Shown here piece by piece: positions 38,765 through 50,934 of a stretch of DNA of 64,000 bases. The notes under the pieces were generated by a model. The model saw only the letters and a list, made by a program, of their open reading frames with translations. It was not told where the DNA came from and did no database searches. This DNA comes from Channa striata (Eukaryota; Chordata; Actinopteri; Anabantiformes; Channidae), in NCBI GenBank assembly GCA_033026295.1, contig CM065171.1, forward strand, positions 1,426,001 through 1,490,000, written 5' to 3'. Made by a program: the position numbers and the translations under genes. Position 1 is the stretch's first letter; each line of letters begins with the position of its first letter.

Positions 38765-39540
38765 TTGGCAACACGTACGTTTTATGATTGGGTATAAAAG
38801 AGGAGGAGATCCACCAAACACCAGGTCACAAATAGTTCAACAATAAATAACCTTTCTCAACCTAAATGTTCAACGCTTTCATCATCTGAATGACCTTAAT
38901 ATTGAGGCCCTCAGGCAGAGCTATGTACAATATTCTGTATTGGAATTCACTGCATGGTCTTAGAACCAGCTGAAAACCACTATCAATGAACACGGTTTAT
39001 TACTGTATCCACAAACACAAGTTAAAACTACATAAAAAAACATTTAAATTAACAACCAGATCCAAAAAGATCTAAAAAAACTGCCACCATCACTGGGCTC
39101 AAGCGTATTTAAAATGAACTAAGGTGAATTAGAAAGAGGAGGATGCTGAATAATATATACGGGTGGTGGAGCAACATATTGTGCCATCCACACAAACTAT
39201 TTCTCAAGTGAAGTCTTGCTTAAAGTAACTTTTGCAAATATTACCCAACAGCAGCTGAAACTCTACATCAAACAAGAATTTAAAGCAACTTGTCGTCTCA
39301 GTTCTTGTGAGTATTGTTGAAAGATGGGGTGGGATGCGTAACAGCAGTTAATACACCCACGTTTCAACATGTTGCTGGCAAAACATTTTTTATAAAAAAA
39401 ATACTTTTCAAAAAATAATTACATTTCATAGTCTTAACATCTGATATCTTCCTTTTGTTGTAATTTGATCAAAAATCCAATTTAAATGATTTACAAAACA
39501 CCCAAAGTTTCGACAAACTTGTTCTGCTTTTGTCTTTTAA
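38765..39540 (+). mobile_element. Second Tc1-like element, heavily deleted
   Basis: Begins with GGGTATAAAAGAGGAGGAG, then CACAAATAGTTCAACAATAA, CCTTTCTCAACCTAAATGTT and TTTCATCATCTGAATGACC. The middle gives TGGAGCAACATATTGTGCC, and later AGCTGAAACTCTACATCAAA. These follow, in order, a Tc1-like family distinct from the neighbour at 37324-38652, with large internal losses. Terminal repeats are not clear. Confidence 0.65.
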
Positions 39541-40210
39541 GACATTTAGACAGGAAATATCTGAGTAGTGACATCAAATCACAGAGCTTTGCATGTAAAT
39601 CTGGTGTTAATTAAATATTCCAACTAGCTTGTCTGCATTGTGATTGGATTTAATCAGGCCGACTGGGAGCAAACGTGGTGCACATATTATCCACGAATCC
39701 AACAACAGAGGAACTACTACAACATGTAAAAATTAGTAGCAGCGCTGTCTGTCCTCATAGGTTCTACATATACAACTGCGGGGCTGAAGAAAATATACAC
39801 TATGTATCAGGTAATTTCTGCTTGGCTGTAATTTTTTGTTTACTGTAAAAAAACTGTTAGGGGCTTGAGCAGAGGCTGCTGGAGCAGGGAGAGAGAGGGT
39901 TGGGTGGAGGTGAGTACATCGATTTTATGTCCCATGTTATGGATAGATTGAGTCCATAAAGTTAGTGCAGCCTTGAAATTGGCGGAAAGGTTTGGACTAG
40001 GACTAGTTCCCCAGTACAGTACACATCGTGTTCAGTTCTCAGGACGTAGCTTAACAGATCCAAGGTCTAATGAGAACTGCTGAATGTTCTAATCCTAGAT
40101 CAGGTTTCCACTCTTGTCAGTTAATGTAATCGGCTTGAGAATTGTATTAGAAAAGATGGATTTTACCAATCGGAGACAGCTGCACATTCTCATGGTGTTG
40201 CTCAGACCAC
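39541..40210. other. Unassigned non-coding DNA
   Basis: Nothing recognised. Confidence 0.4.
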
Positions 40211-40260
40211 ATACACTCACTGGCCAATTTATTAGGTCAACCTGTTCAATCTACTGGTGT
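40211..40260 (+). mobile_element. Tc1-like terminal repeat fragment
   Basis: ACACTCACTGGCCAATTTAT followed by TAGGTCAACCTGTTCAA matches the end of the same Tc1-like family as 1889-2548. The transposase is not present downstream, so this is a solo end or deletion derivative. Confidence 0.6.
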
Positions 40261-40692
40261 GCATGATGTCATTCAGGTAATACTGCAGTAAATTAAACCC
40301 AAGGTAAACACCTTTTAATCTATTATTTATCTGAAAGCCAGAGCTGCTGTTTATAGCAGGAAATTAAATTGTCAGGGAAATAAAATCTGGCTGTTTACAA
40401 CCAATAACAGACACTCAATGGTCATTATGGATCTATGAATGCTGACAATATCCATAGAGAGCACTTTTGTGCAGCTTGTCTGCCTGCAGGGGAAATGACT
40501 GCACTGATGTGTTTGTTGTGTTGTTCGAACCGTGGCCTGCCAAAGTTTTATCCTTTGACTCTGACGGCTGTGGCCTGATATCTGGGCAGTGTGTTAACCA
40601 CATACTCCCCGTGTGGATCCTGCACTGTGACAGTCAAATATCAACAGTGTCTCCTACAAAGTATATTCAGACTCTGCAGTATATTGTCTAAG

Positions 40693-40800
40693 TGCTATGT
40701 TGTATTATGTTGAAGTGTCCTTGACACTGTGTGTGTGTGTGTGAATGGGAAGCTATATGTAAGGCGCCTGGGATAAAAGCGCTATATAAGCATTTAATAT
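40693..40800 (+). repeat. Short dispersed repeat, 3' part
   Basis: TTGAAGTGTCCTTGACACTG, a TG run, GTGAATGGGAAGC and AAAGCGCTATATAAGCATTT mark the 3' half of the common fish short repeat also seen at 339-480. Confidence 0.7.
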
Positions 40801-40886
40801 TGTCTTTGTCTCTGTATACGAGTATGTAATGAGAAGTACCGACAGGCAATTTGGTATTAGGGCAAAGGTGGGACCACACGTCCTAC

Positions 40887-40891
<5 letters not shown>

Positions 40892-40930
<39 letters not shown>

Positions 40931-40937
40931 GTGTGTT
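40892..40937. repeat. (TG)n microsatellite
   Basis: About 23 TG units with one C substitution at 40926. Confidence 0.95.
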
Positions 40938-43900
40938 TGTTGGGTTTAATAAAGAAGTGATGAGAAAACGTGTCTGACATTTGTGTCTACAAAAGTGTTT
41001 TCATAGGGTTTTTATCACAGGTTCGTGATGTGAAAAATCCTGCAGTGCAAACCGTCAGAAATGACCTGCTCAGAGGGCGTCACACTGTGAACACACAGGT
41101 AACGAGGTAAGTTACAGAGATTCCCAAATGTGGTCCTCAGGAAACACTGCTCTGCTGCCGATTACCTGGATCCCGTGTGTTCGGCCAATGAGAAGCTGGA
41201 AGTTCCCATCTTAAGGGTGGATTGGAGAAAGACAGGGCAAATTGGCACCGCCCAACTTTTGACAAATCTAACTATAACTATATTCACAATATGATAAACT
41301 GTGACACTGATGTAAGCATTACAAACAAAAGCCAAAGAAGATAGCTTATCTCCTTTTCCCAGCACGCTCTGTGCGGGCGAATGGAACGGCGTTCACACAC
41401 CGAGTGCTGTTTACGGCGCTTTGTTTCTATACAGTGGCTGGCAAACTCCAGCTAGATTAAAAGTGGTATAAAATAGAGTGGCACTGACAGCAAGTTATTT
41501 TCCCGTCTGTCAGAAAAACCTTCATCTTTCGGTTCAGTCTGCCTGGTGATGTCTGGCTGCTGACATTGGGTGAAATATAGTTAATTGCTTCGCTAACATT
41601 AAAAAGAGAGAACTCTTCTTTTTTCTTTTCTCATTATGAGTTTGGTGAGCATCTTGCTTAACGTGTTCGCTAATGCTGGAAGATAGTACCTGGTTCGTTT
41701 GTCTGAGCGACAGTGTTATGCATCAAAGTGCTGATATTAGTTTCTTTTTATAACTGGAATTCTAATCAGACTCATATACAAATCCGTTCATCCAGGTGGG
41801 TTTTAAATTGACAGATGTAATGACATTCACTCCAAGCATTTCTGAGATAAAGCATTGACAGAAATGGGTGGACATGAGTTCACAGTGACTTTAACCATTG
41901 ACAATCATCAGTTTATCCTTCAGTCTTGGTTGTTTCTTGTGCCAACTTGTAAGAAATTCCAGCAATGACTTTCCAGGATATCAATAGAAAATACGTGAGT
42001 TCACAGCGACTTTCATCTTTGACTCCCAAAATCTAATCGGCTCGTCCTTGTGCCTGAGTGAAGGTTTGCGTCAAGTATGAAGAAGCTCCTTTAAGGCATT
42101 AGTAAGATATCTCCTTCACAGGAATAAAACAGACAGACCGGTAACCAGAAAACACACATTTATTAAGTACTCAAATCGACTTCATCACTTTTTAATAAGC
42201 TACCGTCAATAAAAGTTTCTGATGTTAAAATCCTTTTAGTTAATCATCAGCCATTTATTTTGCTACTTTCCACTATTCATGTGGTTCATCAAAATTTGAT
42301 AAGTAGCACTAATGTCTGAACGTGTGTGTGTCATGAATCAGTGGAGGGCCAGAGGTAGAGTAGTCACTAACTCCCACTAGTAGCAAGTTACCTAATGCAG
42401 TGACATTCCCTCAGTGTGCGAGTTAAACTCTGCGACTGTTGCCTACATTTCACACACACACGCTTTGATTTGAACCACGTGACGCAGCTGGAAGAGCGCT
42501 GCTAAATGTTTCAACACCGTCCATCTCCTCTGGAAAGTAAAGCAGTAAAAGGGGTTCAAACAAGGAAATTTGTTTCTTCCCTACACTAAAAGCTGCAACG
42601 ACTAGCCTCCTTCATGCTCTGCACTCTGCTCAGATCCTACTCAGACATTTCATCAGATAATTACTATGTCATCCTCAACCTTTGAGGAGCCTTAATACAA
42701 GGCTGAGACACACAGCAGCACAACAGCAACCCTGAGCACCACAGAAAGCCAGAGGACTCCAGACAGCTAATGTGCGCTGAATCTCTCCAAACCCGGTTTC
42801 CATGTTTCATTAAGGGTCATTTGTATGATATTTGTCAGCTGCAAGGCTTTCAAAACACAGTGTACTCAAGTTCTTAAGCTGATGTATTTGAAGGTCTGTC
42901 CAAAGAACAGAGATCCTCTTATGAACCACACTCCAATGCCAGATGGATCACTTTACTGCACTGGGCTGGTTTATTGAATCGAAGAAGAAGAAAAAAAATC
43001 TCCATATTACTGAAGTTATAAAGAGAAGAATAGGTGCTTTGAGTGTGTGTGTGTTTGTGTGTGTGTGTGACTGCAACTAAACCAAGTACCCTTTGACACA
43101 ACATACTGAGGCTTAATTTTCTGTGTGGCATAAAACGTAGACAAATGCTCTCAGAGCAATTTGCATTTTTGAAGCATTTTTTTTTTCAAACTGCAGAGAG
43201 TAGAAAATTACCTCGCTCTCCTCATCAAAGCACACCAAACTCTACAGGAATGCAATATGAGACACAAACTACTTACAGAGCCAACACCTACGTAGAGCAC
43301 TTTTAAAATACAAGCCTGAAATTCCACTTCCCCACCAAGTTGAGCCGAAAGGCACAAGAAAGACTTTCCTGATCAAGCAGTTAAAATGTGTTTTTCTCTC
43401 AAAATGCAGGCTCTGTGTTACAGTCTTCTCAATTGCTGCGATGCATGTAATGAAACTGGGATCCACTTGATCCTTATCAGCTTCTTTGCACAGCAAAAGT
43501 TTCATTTCCACTGGGTTCAAACAGTTTCCACAGATGTCATTCGGTGACCCCAAACTTTGCTCTAGTAACAGCCGATAAAAGGTACTCGAAAAAAGATGAA
43601 TCCCTGCACTGCTGCCTGCACAAAATTCTCCAATCAGTGACGAGTTCTTTTCCGTCTATAACAGATGCTCCTCTGTGTTGCTGTTTGAAAGTCTGGATTG
43701 AAGACAAGGGAAAACTGTCAGTGTGATATTGATGAGAAGCTGTGGCCTAATTGAGAGGAGTAAATGGACTAAATGTTAACTTGAATTCGATTATTTCATT
43801 TCGATTAAGAAAACCTTTCTGGGACATCTCTTTTTTCCTGTGTCTCAAAAGGTGCAGGTGCAGAATGCAGCAGGGTGTGTTGTCTCTAATAAAATCACCT

Positions 43901-44598
43901 TGGGATATGAAATATTAATAGATTTAATTTGTATTTTGTTGTTTCCTGTGTAGTGACTGAAAGAGTGTTTGTGTTGTCAGAGGGAAAACTTGCATGTTGT
44001 TAATGTTTTGTTAGTGTGAGGAACTAATACAATAAGTACAATATTTTCTTCTTATTTGTGGTGGAGTAAAAGTAAAAGAGGCCTAATGAAAATAGTGAAA
44101 AATGTTTAGGATGGCTTAAAGAAACAATGTTGACAATAAGTTGAAATAGGAAACGAGCAGCAGCTCCATTCTTTGCTATAATTCGTAAGAGCCTGTTTTA
44201 GCTGGAAGCTCCTGGCACCTCACTCAGTGGCACCCAGCTGACATAAGACAGTGTGGCGGGTAGGACACAACACAGGAAGCAGCACACTTCACATCACCTG
44301 GAGTAGTGACGGGCACACATCAGCTCAGACAGCAGTGGGCCTACAGGTCTCCACCTGTTGCTCCACCTGTAGCTCCTAATCCACTCTGCTGAAGTAACGC
44401 AACACCACCTGCTGAACACTTGTGTGCTCAGGACTGATACGGGTATGATTGTGCCGCTGCCAGTCTCTGTGTTTGTGACACTGTCTACCGGGCTCCTCAG
44501 TGGGAACATCGGCTGACAGGGTTCCAGATCAAAATACCACCATCAGCTTTTACAAACGTGCACTGGTCAAGCCGCGGAAAAAAGAGAATGTGTCCGAC
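40938..44598. other. Intronic DNA downstream of the adamtsl3-like exon
   Basis: On the minus strand this is the start of the intron following the exon at 44599-44718. I found no further exon of the gene, in particular none encoding a thrombospondin repeat. A TATAAAATAG string at 41467-41476 and an imperfect TG run at about 43038-43070 are the only notable motifs. Confidence 0.5.
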
Positions 44599-44718
44599 CT
44601 GGTCGTCGTATCTGTAGGTCAGAAACTGGTCCTCTGTGGCGTCCTCCATGAAGCTGCCCTGAGGGGAGAGGGCAAACTCCGGCAGGAACACTGCACTCTG
44701 TGGCTGACTCTCTGCAAA
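44599..44718 (-). CDS. adamtsl3: adamtsl3-like internal exon (N-terminal segment, 40 codons)
   Basis: The minus strand reads an open 40-codon block bounded by a splice acceptor (TTGTCAG just before 44718) and a donor (CAG/GTCGGA just after 44599). It is 120 bases and phase 0 at both ends, so skipping it would keep frame. The product includes FLPEFALSPQGSF and QFLTYRYDDQ, which closely match, from memory, the region of vertebrate ADAMTSL3 between signal peptide and first thrombospondin type 1 repeat; ADAMTSL1 lacks this segment. ADAMTSL3 is a secreted extracellular-matrix glycoprotein of the ADAMTS-like group, without a protease domain. The acceptor's pyrimidine tract is a (TG)n microsatellite directly abutting the exon. 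I did not find the next exon, expected to start near TSRNTRS and lead into a TSP1 repeat, nor the signal-peptide exon, so both probably lie outside the window or are hidden. The frame stays open past both splice sites by chance; those codons are intronic. Confidence 0.8.
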
Positions 44719-44723
44719 CTGAC

Positions 44724-44724
<1 letters not shown>

Positions 44725-44763
<39 letters not shown>
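44725..44763. repeat. (AC)n microsatellite forming the 3' end of an intron
   Basis: An uninterrupted AC run of about 39 bases. On the minus strand it reads as a TG run ending about six bases before the AG acceptor of the adamtsl3-like exon. UG repeats in RNA are known binding sites for TDP-43 and CELF proteins, so length variation here could affect splicing of this exon; that effect is inference. Confidence 0.9.
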
Positions 44764-44766
<3 letters not shown>

Positions 44767-45876
44767 CAGTGAATCAGTACCCTTGGGAAGTGCTTGACAA
44801 TATTATCACAGTTGGTGTAACACACACTCACACATATTTGTCTTGTGGGGTTCACATGTACTTGCTTTCATTTCCTGGAGACTCACCTTTACCTTAACGA
44901 CTGCAATAATTACTGAACACGCTTCAGTTTGTTCTGGGTCCACACAGAGACTCGATACCAAATGTAGGATTTACATTTACACTTAGTCATCCAAAGCAAA
45001 AAGTCCAGCATGAGACCAGCAACCTTGGAGAGAAATCATTTTTAGCTCCATTCTTTTAGTCACTACTTAAAGCACATGAGCACAAGTGAAGGTTGGTAAC
45101 TCAAAGCAGTGTTGGCATTATGGTGCGTCTACAGCACCAGCGAAGAACCTCATTCACTGTCAGTGAAAACCCAGTGATGTGACAGGGACAAGCTCAACTT
45201 TATGCAAATATACTGTGATGTTTGAGTGACAGTTGGACAAGAGTCATTTGGAATCATCTGGATTCCAGTGGAAGCGAAGCACAGAGTTTATTTCAGTTAG
45301 ACACATAATGTAATATAACGTACTGAAACATAAAAATGAACGGCTTGTAGATCCAAATCACTGTCATTCTTGGTGTGTATAACAAGCACAAACTCCACCT
45401 CCCAACTACAGCTGCCACAGAGTCCAGTGATTTGTCGCCAGCAGTTTGACAACCCGTTACTGCTGACGCTGCACCAACACATCGGATTTAGAACCTTTTT
45501 TAAATCCATTACGGTCAGCATCTTGGCACACTGCATTCCTGCTCTGCTCCATTTGCAGCACATTAATTTCAAATCAACTTAACTTTGGTAACTTCTGTTT
45601 AATACCGCTACAAGCCCGCATCTGGGAAATACAGGCGGCTGATCAGTACGTCCAATATAATCCAGCAGGTGTCAGTGTGCTTTTCTTTATTTGATCTTTA
45701 GGCCGTACGGCTGGAAAGCCAGTAGCTTTTTACCGAAATCTGCAGGCAAAGTCTGGGCCAGAGTTATTCTGCACTGAAGGCTTTTGCTTGATGATTTCCA
45801 ACGCTTTCTATTGCATAACAGCTGGACGTTCCTTCATCACTGTACCTCTTGTGGAATGCAAAGAAAAACACTCTAC
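44764..45876. other. Intronic DNA upstream of the adamtsl3-like exon
   Basis: On the minus strand this precedes the exon and would contain its branch point. Strings such as CTGATTCACTGAAC just upstream of the TG tract (44764-44780) are compatible. No coding sequence recognised. Confidence 0.5.
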
Positions 45877-46760
45877 ACTGTAAAAAAAAAAAGGATGTAA
45901 ATTTACACACAATGTCGCCTAAAATTTCACTCACTTTCATCCATTTGCCCTGTTTTAGATTTTTTATTTAGGTTCATCAATAAATTTACTGTTAATGGCC
46001 ATTATTTCATTTTTTGCAATCAATTTACAATTCAATTCCATAATAAAAAAATGGTCTCCCTTTTAAAAAAAATCAAAACTTTTAATTTAAAAACATACAT
46101 TTATTTGTTTTTGTTAGTAAAAAGTTTTACATTCACAGTACATAATTACAATATATTTGCAAGACTGTCTTAAAGATATGCTAATTATGGTTATTTTACT
46201 GCATGTATGTTTTTTACACACTCAAAATTTATAATTAAAAAGATAGTGTTGTATTTTATAAATATTGCTAATGCTTATACTACATGATGTTTTATTACAT
46301 TTTGATTATACAATTATATATTGTTATATTACAATTATATATTGTTACAAAAACTTGGGATTTAACACTATCTTTACAAAGTTTTGTAGTAGAAATAGGT
46401 GGGTATTCATTTTACAGTCAAAACAAATAATTTTATAAAATGTTCATGACACATATATTATATTTAAAACAGACAATAAAAACTGTTGTGAACTTTATAG
46501 AAACTTTAAATTTACACATCATTTTACAACATATACATATTGTTTTCAATAAATGTCAAATATTTTATAATTTACAGATAATTATGTTATTATCATTATT
46601 ATGTTTTTGCCATCATAGTACAATTAAATCCCTAAATAAAAAAACACTTTTCTACTAATTTAACTATGTTTTGTTACTGTTAGTTTTAATACTCAAAACA
46701 TTAATTTTACAGTCAAAACAAATTATTATTATTAAAATATTGCTAGTGCTTGAGATTATA
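45877..46760. repeat. Very AT-rich block with internal repeats; possible non-autonomous DNA transposon
   Basis: Starts CACTGTAAAAAAAAAAAGGA and continues for about 880 bases of strongly AT-rich sequence. TTTTACAGTCAAAACAAAT occurs at about 46410 and again at about 46705. A longer phrase, AATATTGCTAATGCTTATAC, recurs diverged as AATATTGCTAGTGCTTGAGA about 470 bases later. CACTG-type ends with TTTACAGT-like subterminal repeats are seen in some fish non-autonomous DNA transposons, but I cannot find the matching far end. No coding frame. Confidence 0.5.
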
Positions 46761-47599
46761 CCACAAGGTTTTGTTAGTAAAATTCTCATATTCCCAGATT
46801 TTCTAGCAGACTTAGTGCAGACAAGTGAGAAGCCTTTTTGAGTGAAACCACCAGCTGATCTTCAGCATCAGTTTCAAAATCTTTGAATTACAGAGTTTGC
46901 ATAATGTCTAATCAAGATGTTTTATTTTCGAATCCGGAGCTTCAGTATTTAAAAAAGTAGCTGTAGGGAAAAAAAGTTGTGCCAAATTTAGTATGTTTCA
47001 AAATACCACACAATATTTGACCTTCATCATCATGCTATCTAAACGTCTACAGTACAATACATTTATTTCTTCAGCATCTTTGGCAAAATATATGACTAAC
47101 TCATAATTAAATTAGCAAATTCAAAGTGTGCGAAATTATGCCAATTTTATGTGTGTGTTGTTTTTGTACAAACACAAATAGGTATTCATATATTCCACAG
47201 AATTGTAGTGTTATAACATTTGTGTAAATATGTCTATAACTTGAACTTACTTCTATTGCCCTCTGCTATTGAGGAAAAACTATAGTCTCAATAATCACAA
47301 TTTACCAATTTTGCCAGTCATAGATTTGGTCATTTTTCTCATAATTATTTAGTAGATGGTTTTAGTGAAAGCAAGGTTAAAAATATCAGGCTGGCATTTC
47401 AGGAAGTGAGTTTAGTGAAAGCTCTTTGTTCACTGTGAGTTAGGGGGAACTCTGGCTTTACAGTTTAATACCGTTAGCTGTGAGACAGTTACTGCAATAA
47501 CTTACTCTGTAAGCCAAACCCAATCTCTGGCAGAGTTTTTCTTTTTCATAAACTGAAAGTTTCCTCTGTCTCCTTCCTCCTCTGTGTGGCATTTTATTT
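46761..47599. other. Unassigned non-coding DNA
   Basis: AT-rich, no feature recognised. Confidence 0.4.
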
Positions 47600-48770
47600 T
47601 CTGATTCCCACAGTTCAGCGAGCTAGAACTCCTGGCTCTGCCCCGAGTCGCAGCCTCTCGCAGCAGCTCACCGGGAAAGACCAGTCGTTCCTCCCAAGCT
47701 GAGGAGGAGAAGACAGGGGGCCGAGGTGGCGCTGTGCGTTGGGCCAAAAGGAGACCGTATAGACCAACTCTGCCGTCCATCGTCATGGGAAATTTGAGAT
47801 CTCTACCCAACAACTGGGTCAGAACAGCTAGCTCGTCCATCTTGTTGGGTAGAGATTTCACAAGTTCTCAGAAGTTCTCTGACGACTCTGTCATTGTCAG
47901 CCTGATCACGGATGACAACGACGGAGAATACAGAGAACTGATCCAGAACTTTGTGGACTGATGCCGACAAAGCTATCTCCAGATCAGCGCGGGGAAAACC
48001 AACGAGCTGGTGCTGGACTTTAGCAGGAGCTCACGCTCACTCTTCCACTGGTGAAAGGACATTGAGAGAGTGGACTCTTACAAATACCTGGGTGTTCACC
48101 TGAACAATAAACTGGACTGGTCACACAACACAGATGCACTCTACAGGAAAGGACAGTGCAGCCTCTTTCTGCTGAGGAGACTAAGGTCTTTAGGAGTGTA
48201 GGGAGCACTGCTGAAAACTTTTTATGACTCTGTGGAGGCCTCAGCTGTCTTCTATGGAGTGGTGTGCTGGTGCAGACAGGAGGAGACTGGAGATGCGGGT
48301 CAGGAAGGCCAGCTCGGTTTTGGGGATGCCCCTGGAAGTTCAGGAGGTGGGAGAAAGGAGGATGGTAGCCGAGCTCTCATCCGTGGTGGAGAATGACTCC
48401 CACACCCTGTGCAATGCAGGGTCATGTCTGAGCAGCTCACTGTGACAGACTGTTACATCCCAAATGTGTGAAGAAGTGAGATCGAAGGTCTTTTGTCCCC
48501 GCTGCTGTCAGACTTTATCAGAGCTGCTCACAGTGAACCATTATCCCTATTAGTCACATTAAAACTGTTTTTTAAACCGTGCAATACAAATGACCCATGG
48601 AGCAATTACTTGTATGATTGTTTAAATATGTGAGATATTTTATTCTTTCATTTTAGATTGTATATACTGTATTCTGATACTCTTTTTTGCTGCACAATGC
48701 ACATTATCTGCTGCTTGAAACATGGAAATTTCCCCACTGGGGGATAATTAAAGGTTTATCTTTTATTTAT
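47600..48770 (+). mobile_element. Rex1/CR1-like LINE, internally deleted and rearranged
   Basis: The plus strand begins with the start of the endonuclease ORF (RRPYRPTLPSIVMGNLRSLP, 47750-47808). It then passes through an inverted piece (47814-47859) and resumes in the polymerase at KFSDDSVIVSLITDDNDGEY (47870-47930). The rest continues as ISAGKTNELVLDFSRSSRS, DSYKYLGVHLNNKLDWS (48075-48123), ALYRKG…LFLLRRLRSLGV and FYDSVEASAVFYGVVCW. A typical tail (48495-48770) ends GGGGATAATTAAAGGTTTAT. At least four stops interrupt it, and most of the endonuclease and the YADD core are missing. The tail is the same family as the interrupted tail at 21062-21585. Confidence 0.9.
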
Positions 48771-49682
48771 TTTCAGAAGTTTAGGTTTAGAAAAGAATCA
48801 AAATCCTGTTTAGTTTGCTACCCAAGACCTGTTCTTACTGTTTTTACTTTTATGATCAGTGTTTTACGATCATGATTTTTTGAGATGAGATGAGATGAGA
48901 TGAGAGGGGTAAAAATGCATTCAAAAGCACATGTCTGATTTGGTAAGTAATTATTCCAGTCTACAGCTGCAAACAGAAGTTTGTCATGGGGATAATTGGC
49001 TTTGATTGGTGGATTGATTTCTTTGAACAGTGTTGGGGTTGGGGTTTTCTGACATCAACAAAACTAAGCATACACAAAGAAACCTACACATACACCATAT
49101 CATCAACACAAAATGTATTTAAATGTCCCATAGCAAGTTTCACTTTGAGCATACTTTTTTATTAGCCTAGAACAAGCTTCTGGTAGAACTCTGGTTGGAC
49201 ATTTGACAACTCTTTGGGCAGTTCAATTACATTTGTTGGTTCTATGGCACGGACATGACTTGGAGGACTACTGAACAACCCATTTAGTTTTAAACTGAAA
49301 TCCTTCAAAAAATGTTCATGATTTTAATATTTTACTATAACTTTTAAAAATCACCAAATTTTTACCCCTGATGATGAAAGAATATTTGTAGTGGCTGCAT
49401 AATTATCACATTAGGGGAAGCCATTTATCTCTGACCCTCCCTTTAAAGACTGGATAGTTTGGTGGGGGTTAGGTTAACCAATCCCACAGCTGTTGGTGTG
49501 ATCCCAAGCTCCTCGACCGTATTTTTACGTCTTGTTTTTTCGGGTTAGTGGCAGCAGGCGTTGTCTCATATGGCACCATAATTACAGCTGGCTCTCTTGA
49601 AAAAATAAAACCTTACTGTTAAGAGGCATTTCTTGAAATAGCAACTTAACACCCTATTAAGATTTTAGATCCAACATTGTTT
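48771..49682. other. Unassigned DNA with a short pentamer repeat
   Basis: TGAGA occurs five times in tandem at 48881-48905. The rest shows no recognisable gene or repeat. Confidence 0.5.
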
Positions 49683-49959
49683 GGTTTGCCGTGGCCTTTC
49701 TGTGTGGAGTTTGCATGGTCTCCTCATGCTTGTGTGGGTTTTCTTCCAGTAATCAAGTTTCCTCCCACAGTCTAAACATGTGCATGTTAGGTTCATTGGT
49801 GATTTGCCCAGAGGTGTGAATGGTTTTTTGTCTGCGTATGTCTCTCAGTGTGGGCCCCAGAGAGACTAGTGACCTGCACATGATGGAATACCTCGGTTCC
49901 AGCCCAACACCAGCATAACAGGATAAACGGTAAAGTTAGTTAGTTAGTTAGTTAGTTAG
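49683..49959 (+). repeat. Dispersed repeat with GTGGAGTTTGCATG core and (GTTA)n tail
   Basis: GTGTGGAGTTTGCATGGTCT, TTTCCTCCCACAGTCTAAAC, ATGTGCATGTTAGGTTCATT and CAGCATAACAGGATAAACGG are in the standard order of a highly abundant fish repeat, followed by six GTTA units (49935-49959). Inverted and partial relatives lie at 52626-52772 and 16728-16815. Confidence 0.8.
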
Positions 49960-50934
49960 GAGGAAAGAGATCAGGATGGATGGACGGTCAAATGTGAAAC
50001 GTTTATTCTCCATGTGTGCATAAACCTTACTAAGTTTTTTAATGTCAAACTTAACTACGTCCCATTTATGATGTTTCGATGACAACCAAGATCTGTTATG
50101 GTTATTTTTTGTTTGAGAAGGTAGGCTCAAAAAAACAATGTGTGTGTGTGTGTATATCTGTTTGGCTGATGGTAAAAACAACACATTTCACAGGATGGTC
50201 TTGCTGGCACCATATCCAGCTGTCCTAAGCCATGTCCGGACTTCACTGGTGTTTACCCAAAATCATCCTAATAACGATTGGCCCCTTTGCAAATCATGGG
50301 AGAGAAAAGCTGTACGCTGATATGACTAAGCCCACTGTTGATTCTTCATAAATTCTGCTTCACTTGAGTATTTTCTTTGTGATTGATACAAGTGAGTGAG
50401 CATGTCTCACACTGGATTTTTAAATGATCAGCATAACTCGGAGGCAGTGAGGGGAACACTGATTATTCAGGCTAACAAGGGCCGAGACTGTGCTGCGTAC
50501 TGAGACTGAATAGGAATAACTGGCATCTGGCATTTAGAAGGCTCCCAGAGAGAGACACAGAGAGTCTGTGTGACTGTGTCCAGACCACTTGAATTGTGTG
50601 TGAGAGAGATGATCTACCATTAAGATTAGTGGGAGTGCTGTCTCCTGCAGGCTTTTAGAGCCACTTAGACACAGACACAGCAGAAGTGCCACTGGTATGT
50701 GTTTCCCTGAGGAGCGTCTGAGGACTGGCACACTTTGGGTGGAAATATCTTCAGCCTCTTTTTGTCTCAACCTCTCAAGTTGAGATTTACTTTGGTGAGC
50801 ACAAATAAGTAGATGTTGCTAAATAAGTGTTTTACTACATAAACTATAGAGTAATGCATCATAATTGAAGAAAAAAGACCATTAAACCATTTTCATTTAC
50901 TAGATTATATTATTTGCCCTTTACCGGCTGTCAG
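49960..50934. other. Unassigned non-coding DNA
   Basis: Only a short TG run at about 50138-50154 is notable. Confidence 0.4.

Noticed and set aside
41467..41476. TATAAAATAG as a promoter
   Set aside because: Single TATA-like match in AT-rich DNA with no recognisable first exon on either strand.
44500..44772. Plus-strand 90-codon frame opposite the adamtsl3-like exon
   Set aside because: It is the complement of the exon and microsatellite and ends in Thr-His repeats.
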